Shown here: in pieces, positions 23,985 to 31,977 of the stretch | How positions within the stretch are numbered: position 1 is the stretch's first letter | How the letters are laid out: each line of letters starts with the position of its first letter | Assembly (NCBI GenBank): GCA_964581355.1 | Contig: CAZOOA010000029.1 | Location: 1 to 33,112 of the forward strand | DNA length: 33,112 bases | Reading direction: 5' to 3' | Source of the DNA: CAZOOA01 sp964581355 | GTDB lineage: Bacteria > Bacillota > Dethiobacteria > DTU022 > UBA8154 | Program-made: the position numbers and the translations under genes | Notes under the pieces: generated by a model | Database searches by the model: none | What the model saw: only the letters and a program-made list of their open reading frames with translations | Told to the model about the DNA's origin: nothing

Positions 23985-24130
23985 ACAAGCCTGTCAGGTC
24001 CATTCTGTCAGCTGATAAATTTCCCCCTGGAATTGGAGCAGGATTTTTTTTAAATAAAGAGAAAAGAATAATTAATATCCTAGACCTGGACCAAAGCAAG
24101 AACCATAAAGGATTTACGACCGGGCGAAAA

Positions 24131-24220
24131 GTTTTGCAAAAAAGCGCAAGACTTGAAAAGTAAGGGCCTGATTATGCCGCAATAAATGGGCGGATCAGTT
24201 ACTTTTTTATAAAGCCGGTG
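24131..24220 (+). repeat. Element B: relative of element A, ending in a terminator
   Basis: It shares with element A the words TTTTGC, GCGCAAGACTT (24144-24154), a six-base gap and TAAGGGCCT (24161-24169), then a stem and TATCCTTC just beyond. Here the stem pairs AAAAGTAA (24156-24163) and CTGAT (24168-24172) with ATCAG (24194-24198) and TTACTTTT (24199-24206). Confidence 0.5.
24156..24208 (+). terminator. Probable terminator after spoIIE (inside element B)
   Basis: The two-part stem described for element B, with a GGGC bulge, runs directly into a T6 tract (24203-24208). It lies about 170 bp after the spoIIE stop. Confidence 0.6.
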
Positions 24221-24297
24221 TATCCTTCCTGGCCCCGACAGCTGGTTTCAGGGCCGGGAAGTGAAAACTCCACTTCTAAACGACTGCAGGTGAGAAA

Positions 24298-25836
24298 CTG
24301 CTGAAAGATTTTCAGTCCTTTTTATATGAAAAAGCTGTCCAGTTTATCGAAGAAAATAAATTGTTTCAGCCGGGCGATCGAGTCGTCACTGCCGTTTCAG
24401 GGGGCGCCGATTCCCTGGCGATGCTGTATGTACTGGATCGCCTTTCCCGGGAATACGCTTTTTTGCCGCTGCAGCTTCATGTTGCCCACCTGGACCATGG
24501 GTTAAGAGGAGAACAGGGCAAGGGAGATGCCAATTTTGTCAGAAATCAATCCCGGAAACTGGGCCTTTCCTTCACAATTGCCAGGGTGGATGCCGAAATG
24601 TACCGCAGAGGCAAGGGACTGTCCCTGGAAGATGCCGCCCGGCAGCTGCGCTATCGTTTCCTGGCCCAGGTGGCAGAAAAAGTGCAGGCGGATAAGATCG
24701 CTGTTGGACATAACCGGGATGACCAGGTGGAGACGGTCCTGCTGAATTTCTTGCGGGGTTCCGGCTTAGGTGGCCTTTCCGGGATGAAAGCCAGGCGCAG
24801 GCTGGGTCAGGGGGCATGTGATTTAGTTCGTCCCCTGCTGGGATCAAGCCGCCGGGAAATTGATTGTTTTTGCCGCCAGCTCAAACTCAACCCCCGGATC
24901 GATGCCACCAACCAGGAGCTTCAGTTTCGCAGGAATCGAGTCCGCCTGGAGCTGATCCCCTACCTGGAGGAAAAATATAACCCCCGTGCCCGGGAAGCGA
25001 TTAACAGGCTTTCCCAGGCGCTGGCCCGGGATAATGAACTGCTGGAAAACCTGGCAGCGGAGCAGTTGGAGAAATTAACCTTGGAAAGAGATGAGAACTT
25101 CCTCTCCCTGGACCTGCCACGCTTTTGCCAGGAACACCAGGCCCTGCAGGCCAGGATAATCAGGCTGGCGGCCTCCATTCTGATTGGTGCTTTTCCCCGG
25201 GACCTTGGTTTTCAGCATATCCAGGAGGTAATTGAGCTGTGCTGCGGGAAGACAGCCGGCGCAGAACTGCATCTTCCCCGGGGGTTACGCGTGTTCCGCA
25301 GGGGCAACCGGGCTGTTCTTGCCTTGTCTACAGGACGGGGAAAGCCCGGCCCGGTTTCCTTTGCCCCTGCTGCCCTGCCCGTTCCGGGGCAGTGTAATAT
25401 TCCGGAAACCGGCAAGCGAGTGACTGCGAAGCAGGCCGACCTTCAGGACCTGAACTGGCCCCCGGATCCGGAAAAAGAGGCTTACCTGGACTATGCGCGG
25501 GTAGCCAGCCTGGTGAACGGAAGTCTTGAACAAAAAAAGAGCAATGGACCGGGTGCTGACCATTGCCTGGAACTGCTGGTCAGGCCGCGCCAGGAAGGGG
25601 ACCGCTTTTATCCCCTGGGGGCGCCGGGAAGCAAAAAGCTGAAAGACTACTTTATTGACCACAAGATTCCCCTGGAGAAACGGGGCTGCATCCCTTTGGT
25701 AACTGCCGGCCAGGCCATTATCTGGGTGGCCGGTTACCAGGTGTCCGAGCTCTGCCGGATAACCGGCGAAACCAGTAACGTGCTGGTGCTGCAGCTGGAA
25801 GATGCCTCTGCAGAACAAGCAGACACGGAACCCTAG
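24298..25836 (+). CDS. tilS: tRNA(Ile)-lysidine synthetase
   Basis: ATP-dependent enzyme that changes C34 of the CAU-anticodon tRNA-Ile to lysidine, so that it reads AUA. It has the PP-loop SGGADS near residue 36, HLDHGLRGEQ, GHNRDDQVETVLLNFLRGSG, and a C-terminal TilS domain with RPRQEGDRFYPLGAPGSKKL. The first standard start is TTG 24361, but it has no SD and would remove residues that look real: the frame is open back to a stop at 24277 and encodes FLYEKAVQFIEENKLF, as at TilS N-termini. No ATG, GTG or TTG exists there. An SD-like AGGTGA (24288-24293) precedes two CTG codons (24298, 24301), so a CTG start is proposed (512 residues). The last two codons and the stop lie in a repeat unit. 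Confidence 0.9.
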   Translation: MLKDFQSFLYEKAVQFIEENKLFQPGDRVVTAVSGGADSLAMLYVLDRLSREYAFLPLQLHVAHLDHGLRGEQGKGDANFVRNQSRKLGLSFTIARVDAEMYRRGKGLSLEDAARQLRYRFLAQVAEKVQADKIAVGHNRDDQVETVLLNFLRGSGLGGLSGMKARRRLGQGACDLVRPLLGSSRREIDCFCRQLKLNPRIDATNQELQFRRNRVRLELIPYLEEKYNPRAREAINRLSQALARDNELLENLAAEQLEKLTLERDENFLSLDLPRFCQEHQALQARIIRLAASILIGAFPRDLGFQHIQEVIELCCGKTAGAELHLPRGLRVFRRGNRAVLALSTGRGKPGPVSFAPAALPVPGQCNIPETGKRVTAKQADLQDLNWPPDPEKEAYLDYARVASLVNGSLEQKKSNGPGADHCLELLVRPRQEGDRFYPLGAPGSKKLKDYFIDHKIPLEKRGCIPLVTAGQAIIWVAGYQVSELCRITGETSNVLVLQLEDASAEQADTEP

Positions 25837-25898
25837 CGCCTTCCACAGAGTTACCCAGTCGCCCGGACGACAGCGCCAAGACACGGTTTTTCATACTA
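25827..25898. repeat. Repeat unit U3, overlapping the end of tilS
   Basis: These 72 bp match 8617-8688 with two substitutions. The unit supplies the last Glu-Pro codons and stop of tilS and runs to the first base of the hpt SD. It is one half of the pair present before the phosphoesterase gene. Confidence 0.85.
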
Positions 25899-25912
25899 AG
25901 GAGGGAGCACAA

Positions 25913-26443
25913 ATGACAGGCGAACAAATAGAAGTTCTGATTTCATCCAAAGAAATTGAAGAGAAAGTCAAACAACTGGCCAGGCAGATTTCCGATGACT
26001 ACCGTGGGAAAAAACCGCTGTTGGTCTGCGTGCTGAAAGGAGCGGTTGTTTTCCTCTCCGATTTTATGCGCCATCTGGATATTCCCGTGGAAATTGACTT
26101 CATGGCTGTCTCCAGTTATGGAGCTTCCACCAAATCTTCAGGAGTTGTGCGGATATTGAAAGATTTGGAAGGAAGCATCGAAGGCAAAGATATCATTATC
26201 GTTGAAGATATCGTCGATACGGGTTTGACCCTGGAATATTTAAAAGAAAACCTTCTTTCCAGGAAACCTGACAGTTTGCGCCTGATAACCCTGTTGGATA
26301 AACCGGAACGAAGGGAAGTTGATATTGAGCCGGACTACTGCGGGTTTTGTATCCCGGACAAGTATGTTGTAGGATACGGGCTTGACTGTAACGAGCAATA
26401 TCGTAATTTGCCGGATATATGTGTTTTGCTTGAGTTTGAATAA
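25913..26443 (+). CDS. hpt: Hypoxanthine phosphoribosyltransferase
   Basis: Purine salvage enzyme of 176 residues that converts hypoxanthine or guanine plus PRPP into IMP or GMP. Motifs are LVCVLKGAVVFLSDFMR (about 39-55), the flexible-loop SSYG near 70, the PRPP-binding VEDIVDTGLTL (about 98-108) and a C-terminal CGFCIPDKYVVGYGLD. The start ATG 25913 follows AAGGAGGG at 7-bp spacing. The longer frame from 25802 would lie inside tilS and the repeat. The order tilS-hpt-ftsH is conserved across Firmicutes. The SD starts at the last base of repeat U3, so the repeat forms the hpt leader. Confidence 0.96.
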   Translation: MTGEQIEVLISSKEIEEKVKQLARQISDDYRGKKPLLVCVLKGAVVFLSDFMRHLDIPVEIDFMAVSSYGASTKSSGVVRILKDLEGSIEGKDIIIVEDIVDTGLTLEYLKENLLSRKPDSLRLITLLDKPERREVDIEPDYCGFCIPDKYVVGYGLDCNEQYRNLPDICVLLEFE

Positions 26444-26458
26444 CAAGTGTGATACAAT
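26430..26458 (+). promoter_or_regulatory. Promoter for ftsH at the end of hpt
   Basis: TTGAGT (26430-26435), a 17-bp spacer and TACAAT (26453-26458) with an upstream TG (extended -10). The -35 lies inside the last codons of hpt, 45 bp before the ftsH start. Confidence 0.55.
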
Positions 26459-26502
26459 TTAGCAGCAGGTATTTTATCGGAGTTGGAGGGAGGTTTCCTG
26501 GT

Positions 26503-28464
26503 TTGAACAGCCGTTTTTTGCGACAGGCAACATTTTATCTTTTGATTTTTTTTATTGCGGTTGCCTTGATTCAGACTTTTAGCCGCCAGCAAGATGTGGT
26601 GCATGAAATAAAATATTTCCCCACGTTTATTAACTATATCGAAGGCGGTCAAGTTGCCGAGGTGGAACTGGTTGGAAACAATATTGAGGCAGTCCTGGAA
26701 GATGGGACCATGGTCAAAGCATATAACCCGGAAGGGGAAAAATTGATCGCCAGGCTCATCGACCACAATATTCCCGTGGATCCCCATCCTGAACCGGAAC
26801 CACCCTGGTGGTCTACACTTTTGACGTACATGATTCCATTCTTGTTGATCATTGGCTTGTTTTTCTTTTTTATGCAGCAAACTCAGGGTGGCGGGAACAA
26901 GGTGATGAATTTTGGCAAAAGCAAGGCCAAGCTTCATCATGAAGGGGAACGCAAGAAAGTAACCTTTGACCAGGTGGCCGGAGCCGACGAGGAAAAAGCG
27001 GAATTGCAGGAAATCGTTGAGTTCCTGAAAGAACCCAAGAAATTTGTTGAGCTGGGTGCCCGCATTCCCAAGGGGGTCCTGCTGGTAGGGCCGCCGGGAA
27101 CAGGGAAAACCCTGCTGGGCCGGGCTGCGGCCGGTGAGGCCGGCGTACCTTTTTTCAGCATTAGCGGTTCGGACTTTGTTGAGATGTTTGTCGGTGTCGG
27201 GGCTTCCCGGGTCAGGGATTTGTTTGAAAATGCCAAGAAAAATTCCCCATGTATTGTTTTCATCGATGAAATCGATGCTGTCGGGCGCCAACGTGGTGCC
27301 GGGCTGGGAGGCGGCCATGATGAACGGGAGCAGACACTGAACCAGCTCCTGGTGGAGATGGATGGTTTTGATGTCAATGAAGGAATTATTATCCTGGCGG
27401 CCACCAACCGCCCGGATATTCTGGACCCGGCCTTGCTGCGTCCCGGGCGCTTTGATCGCCAGGTAACGGTTAACTACCCTGATGTCAAAGGACGCCAGGA
27501 GATTCTCCAGGTGCACACTAAAGGCAAGCCCATTGACAGCGATGCGGATTTAAAAGTGCTGGCCAGGCGCACGCCAGGTTTTACCGGCGCGGACCTGGAA
27601 AACATGGTCAATGAGGGAGCCCTGTTGTCAGCCCGTCGGAACAAGAAGAAAATTGGTATGCTGGAAATGGAAGAAGCCATTGACAGGGTTATCGCCGGCA
27701 CAGAGAAGAAAAGCCGGGTGATCAGTGATTTCGAGAAAAAAATTGTGGCCTTTCACGAGGCCGGTCATGCCTTGGTTGGATATCTGTTGCCCCACACCGA
27801 CCCGGTGCATAAAGTCTCCATTATTCCCCGGGGGAAGGCTGGCGGCTATACGCTGATGCTCCCCGAGGAAGACCGCTACTACATGACCCGGTCCGAATTG
27901 CTGGAGCGGATCAGTGCTCTGCTGGCCGGACGGGTGGCTGAAGAGGTGGTTTTTAATGAAATCAGCACAGGTGCGCAGAACGACCTGGAACGGGCCACCT
28001 CCGTTGTTCGCCAGATGATTATGGAATACGGAATGAGCGAAGAGCTGGGTCCCGTTACCTTTGGCCGCAAGCAATCCCAGGTTTTCCTGGGTCGTGACCT
28101 GGGCCGGGATCGGGATTTTAGCGAAGATATTGCCCGCTCCATTGATCGGGAAATCCGTCATACAATGGATAAATGCTACAGTGTTGCCGAAGAAGCCGTG
28201 GAAAAAAATCGTGATAAACTGGATCTGATTGCGGAAGCCCTGCTGGAAAAAGAATCCCTTGATGCGTACGAAATCAAGGCTTTAATTGAAGGCAAAACGC
28301 TGGAAGAAATAAAAGAAGAAGAAGCACATGAGGCAGCAGATCAGGAACGTGCTGCCGAGGACCAGCAGGCAGAAGAGTCGAAGAAAGAGAAGACGAGCAA
28401 AGTCAGGGTTATTTTCAGGCCTGATAAAGGAGATGTGCGCAGGGAACCCAGGGAAGAGTTATAG
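26503..28464 (+). CDS. ftsH: ATP-dependent zinc metalloprotease FtsH
   Basis: Membrane-bound AAA+ protease (653 residues) that degrades misfolded membrane proteins and selected regulators. Two membrane segments (about 9-26 and 106-124) flank an external domain. The AAA module has Walker A GPPGTGKT (196-203), Walker B IVFIDEID (251-258) and the second region of homology with TNRPDILDPALLRPGRFDR. The protease has the zinc motif HEAGH (418-422). Residues after about 605 are a Glu/Lys-rich tail. I use TTG 26503: GAGGGAGG is 9 bp upstream and the N-terminus NSRFLRQATFYLL is as usual for FtsH. The longer frame from GTG 26449 would begin inside the -10 region of the promoter. Confidence 0.97.
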   Translation: MNSRFLRQATFYLLIFFIAVALIQTFSRQQDVVHEIKYFPTFINYIEGGQVAEVELVGNNIEAVLEDGTMVKAYNPEGEKLIARLIDHNIPVDPHPEPEPPWWSTLLTYMIPFLLIIGLFFFFMQQTQGGGNKVMNFGKSKAKLHHEGERKKVTFDQVAGADEEKAELQEIVEFLKEPKKFVELGARIPKGVLLVGPPGTGKTLLGRAAAGEAGVPFFSISGSDFVEMFVGVGASRVRDLFENAKKNSPCIVFIDEIDAVGRQRGAGLGGGHDEREQTLNQLLVEMDGFDVNEGIIILAATNRPDILDPALLRPGRFDRQVTVNYPDVKGRQEILQVHTKGKPIDSDADLKVLARRTPGFTGADLENMVNEGALLSARRNKKKIGMLEMEEAIDRVIAGTEKKSRVISDFEKKIVAFHEAGHALVGYLLPHTDPVHKVSIIPRGKAGGYTLMLPEEDRYYMTRSELLERISALLAGRVAEEVVFNEISTGAQNDLERATSVVRQMIMEYGMSEELGPVTFGRKQSQVFLGRDLGRDRDFSEDIARSIDREIRHTMDKCYSVAEEAVEKNRDKLDLIAEALLEKESLDAYEIKALIEGKTLEEIKEEEAHEAADQERAAEDQQAEESKKEKTSKVRVIFRPDKGDVRREPREEL

Positions 28465-28575
28465 TCAGCTGCTATGCTAGGGCTATGTTCTGGCCTGTGC
28501 TCTCCGGAAGGAACAATTTGCAGGGAACAAAATGCTTGTAAAGGCAACTGTCACACCAGAAGGAGTGAAGAAACC

Positions 28576-29580
28576 ATTTTCGGCAATATCACCGATGTTC
28601 CCGGGATTAAAGTAGGTGTTGCAACCGACCAAAATGCCGCCACTGGCTGCACCGTCATGATCATGGAAGACGGCGCCGTTGGCGGCGTTTCTGTTCAAGG
28701 GGGTGCCCCGGGTAGCCGGGAAACGGATCTGCTTTCCCCTTTTTGCCGTGTCGAAGAAGTGCACGGGATTGCCTTAAGCGGCGGCAGTGCCTTTGGGCTG
28801 GATACGGCCTCCGGGGTGATGCGCTATCTGGAGGAAAAACAGTGCGGTTTGCCTGTAGGACCTTACCGTATACCTATCGTTCCGGCAGCAATTCTTTTTG
28901 ATCTGTTTATCGGTACAGGAAATGTGCGTCCCGATGCTGAGTGGGGATACCAAGCGGCAAGCAATGCTGTAGCCGGTGAGTTTCCCCAGGGCAGTGCCGG
29001 AGCAGGGACAGGGGCAACTGTGGCCAAATCCCTGGGCATGCATGGTGCGGTAAAGGCCGGCCAGGCCAGCCTGTCCCGGGAGCTGCCCGGTGGTTTGATT
29101 GTAGGTGTACTGGTCGTGGTTAATGCCCTGGGCGATGTCTGGGATACCCGTGGGGCGCTGCTGGCAGGGCCCCGTGACCCTGAAAGTGGGCAAATGAGGA
29201 CAACCCTGGATATCTTCTCTGCTGGTGAAGCGGTGATAGAACGGGGCAGGGCGCCGGAAGACATTGACCTTCCCGGTGATAGCGGCGGCGGAATGAATAC
29301 CACCCTGGGGGTTGTAGCGACCAACGCTGCCCTGAGCAAGGTGGAAGTGAACCGGGTAGCTGCTTTGGCTCACAATGGCTTGGCCCGGACCATTAAACCA
29401 TTACATACGGGCTGGGATGGCGATACAGTTTTTGCCCTGGCCAATCCCCGGGGAAAAACTGCCCTGGTGGATGTGGTTGCAGCAGTCGGGGCGGAATTGA
29501 TGGCTGAAGCCGTCCCTCTGGCCCTTTACCGTGCTGTATCTTTAAGTGGAGTCCCTGCTTTGAAGGATTTGAAGTTGTAG
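28576..29580 (+). CDS. P1-family (DmpA/NylC-type) self-cleaving peptidase
   Basis: Ntn-type hydrolase of peptidase family S58/P1 (334 residues in this call). Landmarks are NITDVPGIKVG at the N-terminus, GIALSGGSAFGLD, GTGATVAKSLG and GGGMNTTLGVVATNA. In the last, the Asn-Thr bond (N241-T242) is the expected autocleavage site, with Thr as the nucleophile as in NylC. Family members include aminopeptidases and amidases. The start is unclear. The only standard codon is ATG 28474 with no good SD, and it would add 34 residues containing five cysteines and unlike the family. An excellent SD (AGAAGGAGTGA, 28558-28568) instead points to ATT 28576, just where homology begins. If ATG is correct the gene is 28474-29580. 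Confidence 0.8.
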   Translation: MFGNITDVPGIKVGVATDQNAATGCTVMIMEDGAVGGVSVQGGAPGSRETDLLSPFCRVEEVHGIALSGGSAFGLDTASGVMRYLEEKQCGLPVGPYRIPIVPAAILFDLFIGTGNVRPDAEWGYQAASNAVAGEFPQGSAGAGTGATVAKSLGMHGAVKAGQASLSRELPGGLIVGVLVVVNALGDVWDTRGALLAGPRDPESGQMRTTLDIFSAGEAVIERGRAPEDIDLPGDSGGGMNTTLGVVATNAALSKVEVNRVAALAHNGLARTIKPLHTGWDGDTVFALANPRGKTALVDVVAAVGAELMAEAVPLALYRAVSLSGVPALKDLKL

Positions 29581-29964
29581 CGGGGAGGGTTTGAAAAAGC
29601 AAGTAAAAAGTGAAAAAGATAACGTTCAGTCAGCAGGATTTTATTCTTTTATGTAGAATACTTCTAACGTGCTATATTCAAGGCTGTACCTTTGAAATAC
29701 TTGAAAAACAAAGATTATCCTGTATTAAGTTTCATTACTACTTAAATTCTTTTCATAACAAGTCTTCGAAGCAGTTTTTAAGCAAAACGAGCAGGAAAGG
29801 GGGGAGCCGGGCAAGGATCTTATTCAGGCAGTGAACAGTGGAGTCGTTTGAAGGGTTGCATTTTGCATGATTGTACCGCGGTACATGATATGGAAAGCCG
29901 GGCAGGCTGTCAAAAATAGCGTTCCGGCATTCCAGTGAAAAGGAAAAAATGAGGAGGTTAGATT
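29581..29964. other. Intergenic region before fhs
   Basis: About 385 bp, AT-rich at first. It contains the perfect 14-bp palindrome at 29872-29885 but no terminator with a T-tract and no promoter I would defend. A 74-codon frame at 29610 lacks an SD and was rejected. Confidence 0.5.
29872..29885. promoter_or_regulatory. Perfect palindrome, possible operator of fhs
   Basis: TGTACCGCGGTACA is a perfect 14-bp palindrome 80 bp before the fhs start, with a short TGCA-TTT-TGCA repeat just to its left (29857-29867). It looks like a dimeric repressor site; no regulator is identified. Confidence 0.4.
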
Positions 29965-31728
29965 ATGCCATTAGATCCAACTAAGTATGAAGATTGGCAG
30001 ATTGCTGAAGCAGCAGAGAAGGATATGAAAAAAGTTTTTCAACTGGCGGAAGAGATGGGAATGGAAGAAGAAGAACTTCTTCCCCAGGGGCATTATGTGG
30101 CAAAAGTTGATTACATGAAAGTCTTGGAAAGGCTTAAAGATAAGCCCGACGGAAAATACGTCGATGTGACCGCTATTACACCCACACCTCTGGGCGAAGG
30201 AAAATCAACTACCACCATGGGTTTAACCCAAGGCATGGGTAAACGCGGCAAAAATGTAATTGCGACCATCCGGCAGCCTTCGGGTGGCCCCACCATGAAC
30301 ATCAAGGGCTCTGCTGCTGGCGGCGGTCTTGCCCAGTGTATCCCGTTGACACCCTTTTCGCTGGGATTGACGGGTGATATCAATGCCATCATGAACGCCC
30401 ACAACCTGGCCATGGTAGCCATGACTTCCCGGATGCAGCATGAATTTAATTACAGCGATGCGTTCCTGGCCAAGCGCAACTTAAAGCGCCTTGATATTGA
30501 CCCCAACAATGTGGAACTGAAGTGGATTATGGACTTCTGCGCCCAGTCGCTGCGCAATATTGTAATTGGTCTCGGTGGAAAAATGGACGGGTTTACCATG
30601 CAGTCCGGCTTCAATATTGCCGTTTCCTCAGAAGTTATGGCTATTTTGTCCGTAGCTACAGACCTGCAGGATATGCGTGAGCGCATGGGCAAAATTGTCG
30701 TCGGCTATGACAAAAAAGGCAGACCGGTTACCACAGCAGACCTGGAAGTTGACGGCGCCATGACCGCCTGGATGGTTGATGCGATCAACCCGAACTTGAT
30801 GCAGTCACTGGAAGGACAGCCGGTCTTTGTCCATGCCGGGCCTTTTGCCAACATTGCCATTGGCCAGTCCTCCATCGTCGCCGACCGGGTCGCGCTGAAG
30901 CTGTCTGATTATGTCATTACCGAGTCCGGCTTTGCTGCCGATATCGGCTTTGAAAAGTTCTGGAACCTGAAATGCCGGATGTCCGGCCTGAAGCCTCACT
31001 GCGCCGTTCTGGTGGCTACTATCCGTGCACTGAAGTGCCACGGCGGTGCACCGGTTCCCGTCCCCGGGAAGCCCATTGATCCGGTTTACAAAGAAGAAAA
31101 CGTTGAATGGGTCGAAAAAGGCTGCAGCAACCTGGTCCACCTGATCAATGTAATCAAGAAGGCTGGCATTAACCCCGTTGTATGTATCAACAAGTTCTAT
31201 ACCGATACAGACAATGAAATCAATGCGGTCCGCCGGATTGGTGAACAAGCTGGTGCAAAAGTGGCCATGTCCGATCACTGGCAGTACGGTGGAGACGGGG
31301 CCCTGGAATTGGCGGATGCCGTTGCCGAAGCTTGCGATGAGCCCAACGAATTCCGTTATCTCTACGAGCTGGACACACCGTTACGCCAGCGTATTGAGCT
31401 GATTTCCAAGGAAGTATACGGCGCTGACGGGGTCGACTATTCCCCCGAAGCCCTGGAAAAAGCCAAGCGCATGGAGCAGGATCCGGAGATTCAGAAACTG
31501 GGCACCTGCATGGTTAAAACTCACCTGAGCCTGTCTGATAACCCAACCAAAAAAGGAGTTCCCACGGACTGGAGACTATTTGTCCGCGATATCCTGACCT
31601 TTGGTGGAGCAGGCTTTGTTGTCCCGGTTGCCGGCACCGTCCCCATGATGCCCGGAACATCTTCCGACCCGGCCTATCGTCGTATCGACGTGGATACCGG
31701 CACCGGCAAAGTAACCGGCTTGTTCTAA
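29965..31728 (+). CDS. fhs: Formate-tetrahydrofolate ligase (long, divergent form)
   Basis: Enzyme of one-carbon metabolism (587 residues) that uses ATP to join formate and tetrahydrofolate into 10-formyl-THF, the first folate step of the methyl branch of the Wood-Ljungdahl pathway. The P-loop is TPTPLGEGKSTTT (about 73-85). RQPSGGP carries the arginine thought to bind formyl phosphate. INKFYTDTD and SDHWQYGG hold the Phe and Trp that sandwich folate. It is about 30 residues longer than the Moorella-type enzyme. Its motif IRQPSGGPTMNIKGSAAGGG replaces LREPSLGPSFGIKGGAAGGG of that type as I remember it. A strong GAGGAGG SD precedes ATG 29965. No other Wood-Ljungdahl genes are in the window; folE follows 249 bp downstream. 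Confidence 0.95.
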   Translation: MPLDPTKYEDWQIAEAAEKDMKKVFQLAEEMGMEEEELLPQGHYVAKVDYMKVLERLKDKPDGKYVDVTAITPTPLGEGKSTTTMGLTQGMGKRGKNVIATIRQPSGGPTMNIKGSAAGGGLAQCIPLTPFSLGLTGDINAIMNAHNLAMVAMTSRMQHEFNYSDAFLAKRNLKRLDIDPNNVELKWIMDFCAQSLRNIVIGLGGKMDGFTMQSGFNIAVSSEVMAILSVATDLQDMRERMGKIVVGYDKKGRPVTTADLEVDGAMTAWMVDAINPNLMQSLEGQPVFVHAGPFANIAIGQSSIVADRVALKLSDYVITESGFAADIGFEKFWNLKCRMSGLKPHCAVLVATIRALKCHGGAPVPVPGKPIDPVYKEENVEWVEKGCSNLVHLINVIKKAGINPVVCINKFYTDTDNEINAVRRIGEQAGAKVAMSDHWQYGGDGALELADAVAEACDEPNEFRYLYELDTPLRQRIELISKEVYGADGVDYSPEALEKAKRMEQDPEIQKLGTCMVKTHLSLSDNPTKKGVPTDWRLFVRDILTFGGAGFVVPVAGTVPMMPGTSSDPAYRRIDVDTGTGKVTGLF

Positions 31729-31784
31729 AAAGCTGGCCTGCAGAAATATCTTAATTGAAGTTTCAATAAGGTACGATAGCTTGC

Positions 31785-31900
31785 TGGCAGAGTAGGTGCC
31801 ATGCGTTAAGTGCTACGAGGATGGGAAGTTGCCTCTAGACGAAGGGTATGAACCGTAGAAAAAGGTTTATGCTTGCGACATGGTACCGCATCCACTGCCA
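31785..31900 (+). promoter_or_regulatory. Tetrahydrofolate (THF) riboswitch aptamer
   Basis: All parts of the folate aptamer consensus as I know it are present: P1 TGGCAG/CTGCCA (31785-31790, 31895-31900), AGTAG after P1, P2 GGTGCCATG/CATGGTACC (31795-31803, 31879-31887), GCGTTAAGTG (31803-31812), GGATGGGA (31819-31826), ACGAAG (31839-31844) and GCATCC (31888-31893). The last can pair with GGATG as the pseudoknot. Position directly before folE is one of the known contexts of this class. Confidence 0.93.
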
Positions 31901-31971
31901 CACAAGAGCGAAGCAAAGCACCTCTTTTCTCTTGAATGTGGCAGTAGCCCATTCCAGGAGAAGGAGGTGCT
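31894..31971 (+). promoter_or_regulatory. THF riboswitch expression platform (SD sequestration switch)
   Basis: Two exclusive folds are visible. In one, ACTGCCACA-CAAGAG (31894-31908) pairs with CTCTTG-AA-TGTGGCAGT (31929-31945), trapping the anti-SD AGCACCTC (31917-31924) in the loop. In the other, the anti-SD pairs with the SD GAGGTGCT (31964-31971). The 3' strand of P1 is part of the first hairpin, so ligand binding should free the anti-SD and block folE translation. Confidence 0.8.
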
Positions 31972-31977
31972 CTTGTT

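Larger units (their letters stand above)
23985..24297. other. Intergenic region between spoIIE and tilS
   Basis: About 310 bp, mostly occupied by element B with its terminator (24131-24220). I see no convincing promoter for tilS. Confidence 0.5.

Noticed and set aside
26335..27516. Minus-strand frame of 393 codons opposite ftsH
   Set aside because: Antisense shadow of a highly conserved gene with all catalytic motifs on the plus strand.
29610..29834. 74-codon plus-strand frame before fhs
   Set aside because: GTG start without an SD, AT-rich with no protein-like pattern, in a spacer that lies before a well-marked gene.
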